The notes below the pieces were generated by a model. It was not told the DNA's origin. It did not search any database and saw only the letters and a list, made by a program, of their open reading frames with translations. From Corallococcus sp. NCRR (GTDB lineage Bacteria; Myxococcota; Myxococcia; Myxococcales; Myxococcaceae): a stretch of DNA of 64,000 bases. Shown in pieces: positions 54,901-63,852 of the stretch. Position 1 is the stretch's first letter; each line of letters begins with the position of its first letter. The stretch is taken from positions 8,663,461-8,727,460 of the forward strand of contig NZ_CP114039.1 in assembly GCF_026965535.1 (NCBI RefSeq), read 5' to 3'. The position numbers and the translations under genes were made by a program.

Positions 54901-57900
54901 CGCGATCACCACGGTGTAGCGGCCCAGCCGCTCCTCCTGCACGTAGCCTTCGTAGTTGTTCGTCCAGCCGACCCCCGTGGGACCGACCAGGCTGCTCTGG
55001 TTGTTGTACGTGCGCGCGAAGCGGATCACCTCCGCGAGTTGCGGCACGGCGAAGTCTTCGTGCTCGAAGGACAGGTGCCCGTCCGCCACGTTGATGCCCT
55101 GGACGGTGAGCTGCCCCGGAGCGCGCGCGTGCAAGCCTTCGAAGGTGCCGCGCGGCTGGCCCAGTCTCCGGACCAGCCTTCTCTCCTCTGGCTGATCGAT
55201 CTCCTGCACCAGATAGAAGGGCTTCTCGTCCACGCTGGTGCCGGGCATGCGAACCAGGTGCGCGGGGATGGGCTGCTGGAACAGCCGGGCTCCGTTGAGC
55301 CCGAACCGGTCCATCTGCTCCAGCGGATCCTCCGCCAGGCCGCCCTTCACTTCATCCACGTCGTAGGTTCCGTCACCCACCAACCGCACATCGGCCTGAT
55401 TGATCAGGTCGCCCGGGCCGCAGTCCTCGGAAGTACAGACCTTCACCGTTCCACTGTGGATGACGGCGGGATCCAGCGCGAAGTGCGCGGAGGCAGGCAT
55501 GGAGATGGCGCGGTCCGTGACGGACTGGCCTCCCGTGCCCTTCTCCACGGAGTGCTTCGCCGTGTAGGCACTGCCCGCCTTCAGCATGTCCACGCGAGGG
55601 GACATGCCCATCAGGTTGAAGCGATAGAGGACGTTGTCCGCGTTGCCGCTGAGGTACAGCTCCACGTACAGCAAGTCATTGGCGGACAGGACGTCTTCGA
55701 TGAACTCGTTGTCACAGTTTCCGGTGATGGAGTCGGTCGTGACGTCGATCTCGCACTCCACGCCGTAGTCATCGCTTCCGAAGCGGACCACGTAGTCGCC
55801 CGTGGGCGTCGTGGCACGTCCGGCCCCCGGCTGCATCAAGCCCGCGAAGAACTGGTAGGCCAGGTCATCGTCGTCGGTCCTCGGGTTCTCACCGTCCAGG
55901 TCGCGCGAGTCGAGCGACCCCTGGGCGACGACCTTCGGTTCGGTGAGCTCCAGTACCCGGAACTCGTGCTCAAGAGCCGGGTCGTAGCGCAGCACCTTGA
56001 AGCCATCCGGATCCAGGCTGGTATAGACGTTCTTCAACCCCAGGGCCCGCTTGGGGAGCCCCGCGGGATGCGCTCCCGTGGCCTCGCTGAAGTCAGGGGG
56101 CGGCGCATTGCGCTCCGCCGGACGCAGGATGCCGTCACCATCCTGGTCGCGTGGGAACACCTCGTGTCCCACGACGTGCAGGTAGTAGTTGGCCTTGGGC
56201 AGGCTGCCCAGGACCACGCGCTGGCCCGTGGGCGTGACGATGCGCATCGCAGCCTGGAGCGCGGCGGAGCCCCGTCCTGGCACCACGCCGAACTGGGCCA
56301 CCGCGGGCACCTCCACCGCGGAGCCCGTCACCCGCACCACGCGCCCCGCCAACGGAGGCACGCCCGCCGGGACGTCCTCCAGGTCCGCTTCGCGGAAGCA
56401 GGCCGAGGCCTTCGTCTTCTGGCTCGCCGCACCCGGTCCATATTCGGAGCAGGTCTCCAGGAGGCGCCCGGAGACACCTTCATCGCGCAGGAAGTCCGGG
56501 GGGCACGGGTCCGTGCCACCGTCGGGGTTCGGCATCCGGCACTCGGAGATGCCACCATCGACGCGGTCCGCGGGCTGGCCCGCGTCCACGGGCGACTCGC
56601 GCACGCCGCCATCCGGCAGGCGCCACTCGGCGGGGGCGAGCGTCCGCACGCGCCAGTGCGTGTCCAGGTGGACGTAGGTGTCCCGCGTTGTGGCCGCGCC
56701 ACCGGTGCGCACCAGCGTGGGCGGCGCGTCCTGCTTGATGCCCTCAGGCTCCGCGCTGCGCCACACCCGCACGTCGATCTCCGGCGGGTAGAGGTACACC
56801 GGCGCTTCGATGCCCAGCGACGCCACCGAGCAGCGAGACAGCTTCGCGGTCTCGCCAAACTCCTCGACCGTCAGGGGCCCGAGCTGGTCGTCCAGGGCGC
56901 AATGGCCCTGTTCATCCAGTTGCGTCTTGCTGATGGGCGGCACCTGGAGGCGGGTCATGCCCGTGTGGCCGGTCGCGTGGTTCACAGCAACGACCACCAG
57001 GGACTCGCCTGCCGTCAGCCGCAGGAAGTGGGTCCGGTTGTCCCGGCACTCCGTTTCGTAGAAGGCCCGGTCCTCGTCGTTCAGTGTGGAGGGCGCGGGC
57101 GCGCCTGGATCCCTCTCGATGGCGGGATTGAGCTCGCGGCAGCGCTCGCGAATCACGCGCTTGAAGGGCGTCGTGGGCCCCATCCGCACCCGGGCGTACC
57201 GGCCCTGCGCGATGCGCTGGCCGGGCTGCGGGGCGTCGCATTGGCTGGTAGGCGCGCCGACGGTGAACTGGGCAATGGGCCGCTCCAGGTCATCCGCGCG
57301 GAAGAAGTGGACCTCCGTCCGGGGAATGTCCACGTCCGCGATGGAGGCAAAGCCCTCCTTCTCCGCGTCATATTCGCTGGTCGCATTCGCGCCGCAGTCA
57401 TGCCGCAGCGTTCGGCCCTCGCGGTCCACGAAGTAGAGAGCGCCATGGAGCAGACGGGCATCGACGAGGATGTCCGCGCGCGTCTGCCGGCCCGAGGATG
57501 CCGTGAAGGTGGGCGAGCACGCGGAATAGCTCGCCGACACCATGGACTGGACGACGGCGGCGCCTGTCTCCGGGTCATGGCCCAGAATCGGCCGGGGCCC
57601 CAGTGGGAGGTCCGCGCAGGCGATGCCCATGCCCTCGCCGCCAGCCACCAGGATGGGGATGCCGTACTGGCCCGTGTCCCCCGTGAATCCGCTCATCGTC
57701 GGCCCCGGACCGGTCACCGTGACGCGAACGTTCTGGAAGCGCACGACCGACGGGAGTTCCTTCCCGCTGGAGCTGGACTGGTCGTCCCGGGTGAAGAGCA
57801 GCCGGAATGTCTGCGTGCCCGCGTCCGCCACGGGCACGGCCTGCACGGTGAGCGTCACCGTGCGAAGCTCGGTGCCCATCCGCGCGTTCAGGGTGATGAC

Positions 57901-60900
57901 GGTGGTGCCCCCGCGGACCAGTTCGACGTTGCCCGCGACCGTGAGTTCCTGATCGTCGTCGCGCTGCGCGCTGACCGACCAGGTCTCACCCGCCGGAGGC
58001 GGGATTTCCGCCCCACCCTCGGCCTTCGCCGAGAGGAATGCCTCGATGCGCTCCGCGCCGGAACCGTCGGAAATCCGCGACGCACGCAGCGACACCGGCA
58101 GCGCATAGGGGAACGTCACCTCCTGGGGGAGGGAGATGAACGTCTCCAGGTCCTTCGATAGCTGGACGGTGAGCTGCTGGTCCTGCGGCGCGCGCACCTT
58201 GCCGCTGACGCTGGCAGGCACCTGGGTCTGGATGAGCTGATCCAGGAAGGGAATGGCCGCCACGTAGCCCGCGAGGAACTGCGCGTGGGCCTCACCGACA
58301 ACCAGGTTGAGCGCCCGCTTCCACCACGGCGCTTCTGGCGTCTGGAACATTCCCGGAGGCAGTGCTCCCTCCATGCCCGCATCCGGGATCGCGCTCCCCT
58401 GCCCCGACCGCGCCAGCGCGTCACGAACGATCTTGTCCTGGTCGTCCGTCAGGGCCATGTAGCCCATGAGCTCCACGGAACGCAGTGACAGCGGCTCCTC
58501 CGTCCGGATGGACGCGCCGTCCTGCGACACCACGGCCAGGCCCGCCCTCGCGAGCACATGCGTGCGCGGCTCGTGCGCGAGCACCAGCACGTAGCGACCC
58601 GCCGGCAGCCCCGTCACGTTGGGGAACTGCAACAGGATCGGCTTCTGGACCCGGACTCCCGCGGGGCCCACCTGCCACACCGCCGTGGGCGTCGCGTTGT
58701 TCTCCAACCGCACGGGCAACGACACGGGCTGCAGCCGCGTTGCCGTCAACTGGCCTTCCGTCCTGCCGTCCTCGAACAGCAGCGAGCCCGGGTCTCCGTC
58801 AATGGCCAGCGCTCCGTGCTTCTGGGCGAAGTCCACGTGCAGCAGCTGCGTGGTGTCCACCCGCGTCGCGCTCGCGGTGTCCACGGCGGTCAACGCCAGC
58901 GGCGCGTCCACCGTCTCCACCTCCGGCGTGATGCTCAGCATCCGGCGCACGGTGGGCAGCGGACGGCCCTCCGCCGTCATCCCGCCCTCGTAGCGGACCA
59001 CCCTCGGCCCCGACGCCGACGTGATGAACGACCAGTTGCCGTCCGCCGACGTGCGCGCCGTTTCGGAGGTGCCCTCCAGGATGACGCGTACGCCCGACAG
59101 CGGCTCGAAGGCGTCATCCATCACGGAGCCGCGCACCCGCGTGAGCGGCCGCCGCACCGTGAGCTGGCTGTAGAACGCCGACCCCTGCGCGGGCCCCACC
59201 TCCGCCTGGATGCCCTTCACCTCCACCTGCAACAGCTCACCCTCGGGCAGCGGCGCGTTGGCGATGAACGTCGCCGTCTGGCCTCCCGGCGCCAGGGAGT
59301 AGCCGCCCTCGAGGTTCTTGCCCTGGGCCTTCACCTTGAAGCCCTGGCGCACCGACGCCAGCGTCGCCGCCTTGTTGAAGGACACGCTGATGAGCGCGTC
59401 CGTCTTCACGTCGCTCGCGCCCGCGGACGGCTGCACGCCCGTCACCAGCAGCGGCTCCGTGGCCGGGTTCCGGTAGCGCACCACCACGCTCGCGCGCCCG
59501 ATGAGCCCGTTCACGTCCGTGGCCTGCACCTTGACGGTGTTCTCCCCCAACGACAGCGGAAGGTCCGCCCCGTACACGCCGGGGGACTCCTCCGCCGCGA
59601 GCCCCGTGCCGATGCGCACCTCCGACAGCGCGGCGAAGGCCTCCACCTTCGCGCGGACGTGCACCACGGCCGTGGGTGACTCACTGCCACTGACGGGCGA
59701 CAGCACCGTCACCAGCGGGGGCGCGTGGTCGACGTTGAATGTGAGGTTCTTCCGCTCCGTGTTGCCGGCCTGGTCGACCGCCACCACCTCCACCACCGTC
59801 TGGCCCTGCGCCAGCGCCACCGGCACGCTGAACGCCCCGCCCAGCACCGTCGCCGGATTCCCCTGCACCGTGACGCCCGCCAGGTGCGTGTCGCCCACGG
59901 TCCCCTTCACCACGTAGGGGGACTCGTGCACCGTGGCCGGGCTCGTCGCCGGATCCGTGATGGTCAACGTGGGCCTGGTGCGGTCCACCGCCACCGTGCG
60001 CGTGGTGCTCGCCGAGCGCCCCTCCGCGTCCGTCACCTGCACCGCCAGCGTGTGGTCCCCTTCCGGGAGCGCCAACGCGAGGGTGAAGCTGCGCACCGAG
60101 ACCGCCGCGTTGACACCGTTGACCTTCACCTGCAACGGCAGCGTGCCGCCCTGCACCTGCCCCACCACCGCCACGCTCACGCCGCCCAGCACCGCCCCCT
60201 GCGTGGGGGACTCCAGCGCCAGCACCGGCGCCGCCGCCCCACTGCCCGCGTCCACCGCCGTGCCCGCGTCCGAGCTCGACCCGCCATCCAGCGGACTGCC
60301 CGCATCCACCGTCGTGCCCGCGTCGCTCCCGGTGCCGGTGCCCGCGTCCGCGAGCCCACCGTCCGGCAGCGTGACATTCCGCGTGACGTTGACCGTGGAC
60401 TCGGTGCGCAGGCCATAGCTGTCCATCGCCACGACCGTCAGCGTCTGCGTCCCAGGCGACAGCTGCACCGTGCGCTGGAAGGAGTGGTCCGGCAGCGTCG
60501 CGGCCAGCGCGCCCGCCACCACCACCGTCACCGTGTCCGTGCTGTCCGCGGCCGACGCGGTGCCCTTCACCGTCACGGAGGCCTGCTCCGTCACCAGACC
60601 ATCCACGGGCGCCGTCAACGACAGCGTGGGCGCCGTGGCGTTGGCGCGCAGTTGGAGCGTCTGTTCCGACAGGTTGTCCGCCGCATCCGTCAGCCGCAGC
60701 AGCAGCGTGTTCGAGCCTTGCGACAGCGCCTGGGTGACCTCGAAGGAGCCGTCCGCCGTCACCGGCACCGCGGTGCCATTCACCGTGAGCACCACCGGCG
60801 TCGCGTCCTTCGCCGTGCCGCGCACCTTCACGGAGAGGGCGCCGATGCGTGCGTTCGGGGACGGGCTCGTCACCACCAGCTCCGGCGGCGTCGAGTCCCG

Positions 60901-63852
60901 GACCACCGTCACGCTCGCGGTGGATGCATTGCCCGCGGCGTCCAGTACCTTCACCGTCAGGGCGTTCGTCCCTTCGTTCAGCGGCACGGCATGACGCCAG
61001 ACGTTGTCCGTCCCCTTCACCAGCTCCACGCCGCCCACTTCGATGCGGGCCACCTGGCCCGGCTCCGTCACGGAGACGGCGACCTCCACCTGGGCCTCTC
61101 GCGTCACCAGCCCGTTCTGCGGCGACTGGATGGTGGGCACCGGGGGCGCCGTGTCGATGACGAACGTGCGGCGGGCCTCCGCGCTGTTGCCCGCCTGGTC
61201 CACCGCGGTGATGACCAGCGTGTGTGACCCGCCCGCGTCCACCGTCGTCCCGCTCGTGAAGTCCGCGCCGTCCAGCGTCGCCGTCACCGTCCCCGGGTGC
61301 GCGTCCTCCACCGTCCAGGAGAGGGTCGCGGGCGTGTTGCGGTGCTGTCCGTCCGCCACGCCCGTCACGGTGATGACCGGCGCGACGCGGTCGATGGTGA
61401 ACTGGGCCGTCTTGCTGTCGGTGTTGCCCGCCCGGTCCCATGCGCTCACCACCAGCGTGTAGTCCTTCGAATCGGAGAGCGTCGTGCCCCCATCGAAATC
61501 CAACCCGTCCAGCTTCGCCTCGACCCGGTCCGGATGGTCCTCCGTGAGCGTCCAACCCGGCGTCACCTGCTGATTCGTCAGCGGCTGCGCGGGAAGCCCC
61601 GTGAGCAGGAGGACCGGCGGCGTGAAGTCGAGAACGAAGTGCACGGTCTTCGTGGAGGTGTGGTTCAGCTGATCCACCGCCGTCACGACCAGCGTGTAGT
61701 CGCCTGCCTCAGAGACCTGCGTCCCGCTGTCGAAGTCCGCCCCGTTCAACTTCGCGGTGAGCGATTGCGGATAGACATCCGTCGCGGTGAAGCCCACCTG
61801 CACCGGCGCCTTGTAGTGCGCGTCGGGCGTGACGCCGGTGACCGCGATGACGGGCGCCGTGCGGTCGATGCTGAAGGAGCCGACCACCGACGAAACTCTT
61901 CCGGAGAGGTCCTCGGCCCTCACCTCCAGCAGGTACGAGCCGTCCTCGGCGACCTCCGTGCCGGACTCGAAGGGAACCCCGTTCAACGTGGCGGTGACCG
62001 ACTTCAGGTACAGGTCTTCCGCCGTGAAGACAGGCGTCACCGTCGTGGAGACCGGGCTCGTCTGGGGCAGTCCGCTCAACGTGATGACGGGCGAGAGGAC
62101 GTCCAGGGTGAAATGGCGCTCCGCCACCGTGCGGTTGCCCGCCAGGTCCGTGGCCTCCACCGTCACCGTGTGGGGCCCTCCGCCGGCGACGGTATTCCCG
62201 CTGACGAACTCCATCCCGTCGAGCCGCGCGCCCACGCTGCCCACGGCGAGGTGGGCATCCGTGGCGCTGTAGGTCACCTCGACGGGCCCCTGGTGGAATG
62301 AGCCCTCCTCGACCCCCGCGAAGGACACCACCGGGAAGGTCTGGTCGATGGTGAAGTCGAGCTCGAGGAACCCGTAGTTGGCCGCGCGGTCCTTCGCGAC
62401 CAGGTAGAGGTGGTGCGGGCCCTCGTCAACAATGGGCTGACCACTTGCCCAGTCGGTGTCGTCGAGCCGGAAGTAGGTGGACTCGAAATAGTCGGTACGC
62501 ACCGTCACGGTGGGCACCACGGGCCCCGGGTAGTACCCGCCGTTGGTCACCCCGACGATCTCGATGGTGGGCGCGGTGAGCTGGATGCGGAAGCGCACCC
62601 GCTTCTTCGCCACCCGGCCCTCCGGGTCCGTCACCGTCACGAGCCAATCGTGAGAGCCCTCCGCGGAAACCACCGTTCCGTTCGCGATGGGCACTCCGTT
62701 GAGCGTGGCCTCCTGGGTCAGTGGCGCCAGACCCGTCGCCGAGTAGCTGAGCGTCACGGGCCCCCGGGTGACCTCCCCTTCCGTTACCCCACTGACGGTG
62801 ATGACCGGCGCCTGACTGTCGAGCCCGACCGGGTGGCACACCCGGGTCACGTTCGCGCACTGGTCCGCGATCACCGTGGTGACGGCGTTGGAGCCCTCCA
62901 CCAGGGGCAGGTCCAGGAAGTACCCCGTCTGACCGGAGAGCGCGGCGGTCATCCCGTTGATGACGATGCTCTTGGTGTCCGGCCCGAACTGCCCGGACAC
63001 GCGGACCGGGGAGCTGGTGAAGAACGCCCCCGGCTCCGGCTCCAGCATGGTCAGCGTGGAGGGCAGCGTGTCCGCGTCGAACACCGCCGCGCGCACCGAG
63101 GACTCCGGTCCGCCCAGGACCGTCAGCTCCAACTGGTTCGTGGCGGCCAGCGTCACCTTCGACGCGAAGGTGCGCTTCTGCGTGCCCGTGAGGCCCGCCA
63201 GCATGTCCACGCCGTTGAGGCGCACGGTGCCGTCCGCGTCCGGGCCCAACATGTCCACCACCAGCACGCCCACCGTGCCTTCCCCTCCAGGCTTGACCTC
63301 CAGGGACCGCGATACGGGGTCGGGGCCCGCCTGGACGTAGCCCGTATCCGCCAGCGAGCACGGAAGGGCGCCGAGCGCGGCCACCGACACGCGCACCGAG
63401 CCGCCGCCCGTCGTGGACACCGAGAGCTGATTGGCTTCCTGCAGCGTCACGCGGAACACGGCCAACGGGGTGCCAGCGGAGACGCCTCCCAGCACGGTGC
63501 CATTGAGCGTCACCTCCGACGTCGCCACCTCCCTCGCCCCGCGCGCGTCGCCGTTCTGCACCACGACCAGCGCGGGCTCATTGAGCGCGCCGGTGAACGA
63601 AGACGTTCCCTGCTGACTGCCCTGCACGGCCAGGGTGCCACCACGCCAGGCGGGCCCCACCGACTCCTCGATGGTGCCGACGCACGCCGGGGCCAGCTGC
63701 GCGGGCGTCAGCCGCATGCGCTTGGAGGCCACGGCCCCGGAGGGCTTGGGCGCGGGCGCCTCGGAGGGACGCTCCGGCGTCTTGCCGCACGCCATCACCA
63801 ACGCCAGCAACAGGGCTCCCCACGGCCCCTGGATCCGCACTCGCCCACTCAT
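48670..63852 (-). CDS. Giant lipoprotein-type RHS/YD-repeat polymorphic toxin
   Basis: About 5060 residues. ATG 63852 (GGGGGAG upstream) gives a lipoprotein signal (IQGPWGALLLALVMAC). About 13 Ig-like repeats follow at residues 335-1390, then a Big_5-like domain, a carboxypeptidase-regulatory-like domain near 1575 (GSVMDDAFEPLSGVRVILEG), and a large unassigned region with DAG-rich spacers to about 2900. The RHS core begins at IRFARTYNNQSSLVGPTG and contains dozens of YD repeats (YDALGRMETRTL, YDTAGRLTGEKV). It ends in the conserved GYTGHAWDPEAGLTYAQQRW and RFVDPDGRC at about 4735. A variable linker and a toxin tip finish it. The RHS shell encapsulates and delivers the tip. The start overlaps the upstream stop (ATGA). 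Confidence 0.93.
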   Translation of the reverse strand: MSGRVRIQGPWGALLLALVMACGKTPERPSEAPAPKPSGAVASKRMRLTPAQLAPACVGTIEESVGPAWRGGTLAVQGSQQGTSSFTGALNEPALVVVQNGDARGAREVATSEVTLNGTVLGGVSAGTPLAVFRVTLQEANQLSVSTTGGGSVRVSVAALGALPCSLADTGYVQAGPDPVSRSLEVKPGGEGTVGVLVVDMLGPDADGTVRLNGVDMLAGLTGTQKRTFASKVTLAATNQLELTVLGGPESSVRAAVFDADTLPSTLTMLEPEPGAFFTSSPVRVSGQFGPDTKSIVINGMTAALSGQTGYFLDLPLVEGSNAVTTVIADQCANVTRVCHPVGLDSQAPVITVSGVTEGEVTRGPVTLSYSATGLAPLTQEATLNGVPIANGTVVSAEGSHDWLVTVTDPEGRVAKKRVRFRIQLTAPTIEIVGVTNGGYYPGPVVPTVTVRTDYFESTYFRLDDTDWASGQPIVDEGPHHLYLVAKDRAANYGFLELDFTIDQTFPVVSFAGVEEGSFHQGPVEVTYSATDAHLAVGSVGARLDGMEFVSGNTVAGGGPHTVTVEATDLAGNRTVAERHFTLDVLSPVITLSGLPQTSPVSTTVTPVFTAEDLYLKSVTATLNGVPFESGTEVAEDGSYLLEVRAEDLSGRVSSVVGSFSIDRTAPVIAVTGVTPDAHYKAPVQVGFTATDVYPQSLTAKLNGADFDSGTQVSEAGDYTLVVTAVDQLNHTSTKTVHFVLDFTPPVLLLTGLPAQPLTNQQVTPGWTLTEDHPDRVEAKLDGLDFDGGTTLSDSKDYTLVVSAWDRAGNTDSKTAQFTIDRVAPVITVTGVADGQHRNTPATLSWTVEDAHPGTVTATLDGADFTSGTTVDAGGSHTLVITAVDQAGNSAEARRTFVIDTAPPVPTIQSPQNGLVTREAQVEVAVSVTEPGQVARIEVGGVELVKGTDNVWRHAVPLNEGTNALTVKVLDAAGNASTASVTVVRDSTPPELVVTSPSPNARIGALSVKVRGTAKDATPVVLTVNGTAVPVTADGSFEVTQALSQGSNTLLLRLTDAADNLSEQTLQLRANATAPTLSLTAPVDGLVTEQASVTVKGTASAADSTDTVTVVVAGALAATLPDHSFQRTVQLSPGTQTLTVVAMDSYGLRTESTVNVTRNVTLPDGGLADAGTGTGSDAGTTVDAGSPLDGGSSSDAGTAVDAGSGAAAPVLALESPTQGAVLGGVSVAVVGQVQGGTLPLQVKVNGVNAAVSVRSFTLALALPEGDHTLAVQVTDAEGRSASTTRTVAVDRTRPTLTITDPATSPATVHESPYVVKGTVGDTHLAGVTVQGNPATVLGGAFSVPVALAQGQTVVEVVAVDQAGNTERKNLTFNVDHAPPLVTVLSPVSGSESPTAVVHVRAKVEAFAALSEVRIGTGLAAEESPGVYGADLPLSLGENTVKVQATDVNGLIGRASVVVRYRNPATEPLLVTGVQPSAGASDVKTDALISVSFNKAATLASVRQGFKVKAQGKNLEGGYSLAPGGQTATFIANAPLPEGELLQVEVKGIQAEVGPAQGSAFYSQLTVRRPLTRVRGSVMDDAFEPLSGVRVILEGTSETARTSADGNWSFITSASGPRVVRYEGGMTAEGRPLPTVRRMLSITPEVETVDAPLALTAVDTASATRVDTTQLLHVDFAQKHGALAIDGDPGSLLFEDGRTEGQLTATRLQPVSLPVRLENNATPTAVWQVGPAGVRVQKPILLQFPNVTGLPAGRYVLVLAHEPRTHVLARAGLAVVSQDGASIRTEEPLSLRSVELMGYMALTDDQDKIVRDALARSGQGSAIPDAGMEGALPPGMFQTPEAPWWKRALNLVVGEAHAQFLAGYVAAIPFLDQLIQTQVPASVSGKVRAPQDQQLTVQLSKDLETFISLPQEVTFPYALPVSLRASRISDGSGAERIEAFLSAKAEGGAEIPPPAGETWSVSAQRDDDQELTVAGNVELVRGGTTVITLNARMGTELRTVTLTVQAVPVADAGTQTFRLLFTRDDQSSSSGKELPSVVRFQNVRVTVTGPGPTMSGFTGDTGQYGIPILVAGGEGMGIACADLPLGPRPILGHDPETGAAVVQSMVSASYSACSPTFTASSGRQTRADILVDARLLHGALYFVDREGRTLRHDCGANATSEYDAEKEGFASIADVDIPRTEVHFFRADDLERPIAQFTVGAPTSQCDAPQPGQRIAQGRYARVRMGPTTPFKRVIRERCRELNPAIERDPGAPAPSTLNDEDRAFYETECRDNRTHFLRLTAGESLVVVAVNHATGHTGMTRLQVPPISKTQLDEQGHCALDDQLGPLTVEEFGETAKLSRCSVASLGIEAPVYLYPPEIDVRVWRSAEPEGIKQDAPPTLVRTGGAATTRDTYVHLDTHWRVRTLAPAEWRLPDGGVRESPVDAGQPADRVDGGISECRMPNPDGGTDPCPPDFLRDEGVSGRLLETCSEYGPGAASQKTKASACFREADLEDVPAGVPPLAGRVVRVTGSAVEVPAVAQFGVVPGRGSAALQAAMRIVTPTGQRVVLGSLPKANYYLHVVGHEVFPRDQDGDGILRPAERNAPPPDFSEATGAHPAGLPKRALGLKNVYTSLDPDGFKVLRYDPALEHEFRVLELTEPKVVAQGSLDSRDLDGENPRTDDDDLAYQFFAGLMQPGAGRATTPTGDYVVRFGSDDYGVECEIDVTTDSITGNCDNEFIEDVLSANDLLYVELYLSGNADNVLYRFNLMGMSPRVDMLKAGSAYTAKHSVEKGTGGQSVTDRAISMPASAHFALDPAVIHSGTVKVCTSEDCGPGDLINQADVRLVGDGTYDVDEVKGGLAEDPLEQMDRFGLNGARLFQQPIPAHLVRMPGTSVDEKPFYLVQEIDQPEERRLVRRLGQPRGTFEGLHARAPGQLTVQGINVADGHLSFEHEDFAVPQLAEVIRFARTYNNQSSLVGPTGVGWTNNYEGYVQEERLGRYTVVIAGQAFDFPSCATTDPDAGTASGCVRDGSHGMELSVGPQDSEPFIARVQTAEGFVYEFETQAKGFPKKERRRWLLNRFHDGHGRGTEGWTRFTYKPESNLVSTVERTPGRLQVAMTYDDIDTADETVAYRLRNMARNQGFALLKTVEVRLKESQQVLHHLDFAHDKRGNLKSVTRTSALPATQVWEYDYAPLPSGLTGRKLWRASNEVTNARLKLSAATPGATPFIQWQAAYGREAQKGIYAHEDEGFEVVTSVMGTGMPAPGWRIVAPNEGTRTVKRPDGVDVTLDLNEYGNTRATEVPGLGPSTLAWGSEVRGGPVQVNASVSSMGRAVSNTVNDKRQLDGVTLTAAPGNSQPVPGASGGPLWSVTGRQTGRVTGMSVASGHGQVSVSRPLSASGDPAGVTVTDTNGELVFTAQQFPDPDGVVQGGQDPSGNTLTFWGHETQPLGLPRFAEVTRAVQTPGGRATYQVEYGYDALGNRVLERNLTTGARVELAYDAVGRLQTRTVAGSPGQAWSYGYVLGDDTLEVTETLNLARWGRSQSNTTVYQQGLKRAESFTYGVPGQTATILYDGYQGSRLEAYLDARLHRHTLSYDTAGRLTGEKVDGQTLYANAVDADGHVVAVTNSNGLTTSIGYDALGRAVSWSYQSKDSGESCSTDCQFADVETVVLDAAGAVVQRTFGSLAKKHVLDTTTLGRVSSVQSNAQSHGGIHSQTTYDLAGRVLTRTDHVTGLAEAYTYDDALGRVTRYVRTVQSPDGERTLTETRAYTDNSSGTGSVLVTRVLSGEPSTVSTDRTEVRTYSVDALGRVLSITETVDGQPAIHTREYDALGREYASTDPEGRRTEREYDTAGNLVSVTQIAPSRTVKTTFTHDAEGNVLTKLGPREDEAWEMFYDALGRMETRTLAGASPAVWTYAYPGNGVEKETEPEGTVIERTLNARGLVEFEVWKDGQDGERSVRTRYDGSWVKRQESTEGTSVRVLRRDLANAIDDRGRTRSEEETWSSPGYSYSYTTSTVWADAERRSTSTESWRMNDKDQGGRTVTARVDSLGNVVRRLQGGAEDQWSYYADGNPMWSRAYGFGANEQTRWAYDTSGRVKTLHFGPAEQTVYSYFPDGQLHKEETPDTRVRTLWYNDRGLLELETFGRGSDVSRTYYGDHDNAGHARLVRQADGNFVDEAVWNYKYGPRDELLEVTPPGLGAFVYHYDALARLDSIKAPAGSVTPEVTYGYDFLGREKLRTRGTSSWVTTWTNGNPEVSNELNERVEQVLDARGRVVHEEFKGVLAEAASGPRRVFKDLDSVDYEFNGLDQLRKATEHRGSTQTERSLDYDEQNRLEFLDKDSPDEIRYRYHNSGALLSMQSPSGTVNYDVGDLQRLSKVTLADGRQLNVGWEAGGSRVSFVGDNVLNHSYCYDNRGRIASVTHDARRGSCDSAISSPYLRYSYEYDNRGNRLKEVVDRTPTGMSTTSTETTQYGYDPADRLTGVTYPDGQSVLYALHNDGSRRAEKKVTGYSGPLSESAFNSVTQPQEHLAYGYDTLGGLKETRNKLAADAVVAQYQTDSVGRLVREQRGSLTKLFHFDAAGRLVEIEQPEGSQQRQVTYQYDYAGLRRSRTVGTAKTSYLWSGETLVEERLPNSNPLLYQRGAGLTVAVGTERILQDGLGSAVGRYQASDEGTQHRYDAWGAYRNGTSPTSAQASLGYTGHAWDPEAGLTYAQQRWYDASTGRWLSMDPVGATAERLRRPMGLSPWLYTDGNPTRFVDPDGRCVNFYANDFVSAENCKESLDVLWSYSKGAGKVAASAVVLVFDASYNLTGSLLFKTTGATQYRAQHEKSMEGMGAAVEAAKHPDRIPTAFAKGFVSGLDRMNEALERGDRSGAGEGLGDFVAQVGLVASAGSNVSLTGAPATAFAGAGIRVGGMSIATTGPVMGPLLMSMAGSADDGPAAGDKAKSPAEAKSPAEAKSPAEARSPAEANPPASLTEPSPRFKVGTELRWNKQKQLHTKGTTSGKSYMDTLDDARDVIDAYHKGKGEVLEVNARENRVIFRYTEKVGTYVNEKFGIVEPSSVFMIKGADSASVVPVNPKVW
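49010..49081. repeat. Four 18-base tandem units encoding (K/R)SPAEA
   Basis: Units begin at 49010, 49028, 49046 and 49064, nearly identical. They sit exactly between the RHS core-side region and the toxin tip and encode a flexible linker. This may be a recombination-prone hinge for tip exchange. Confidence 0.9.
59690..62850 (-). repeat. About 13 Ig-like domain repeats in the RHS protein
   Basis: Units of about 78 residues (roughly 235 bases) begin with a PP/AP-V-I-T-V motif (APVITVSGVTEG; APVIAVTGVTPDAHYK; APVITVTGVADG) and end with D-x-x-G-N plus FxID (AVDQAGNSAEARRTFVID). The first seven are most alike; the later ones are of the SP-x-N-G type. They probably form a stalk that extends the toxin from the cell surface. 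Confidence 0.8.

Noticed and set aside
55039..58161. 1040-codon plus-strand open frame
   Set aside because: Antisense to the RHS protein; no recognisable motif.
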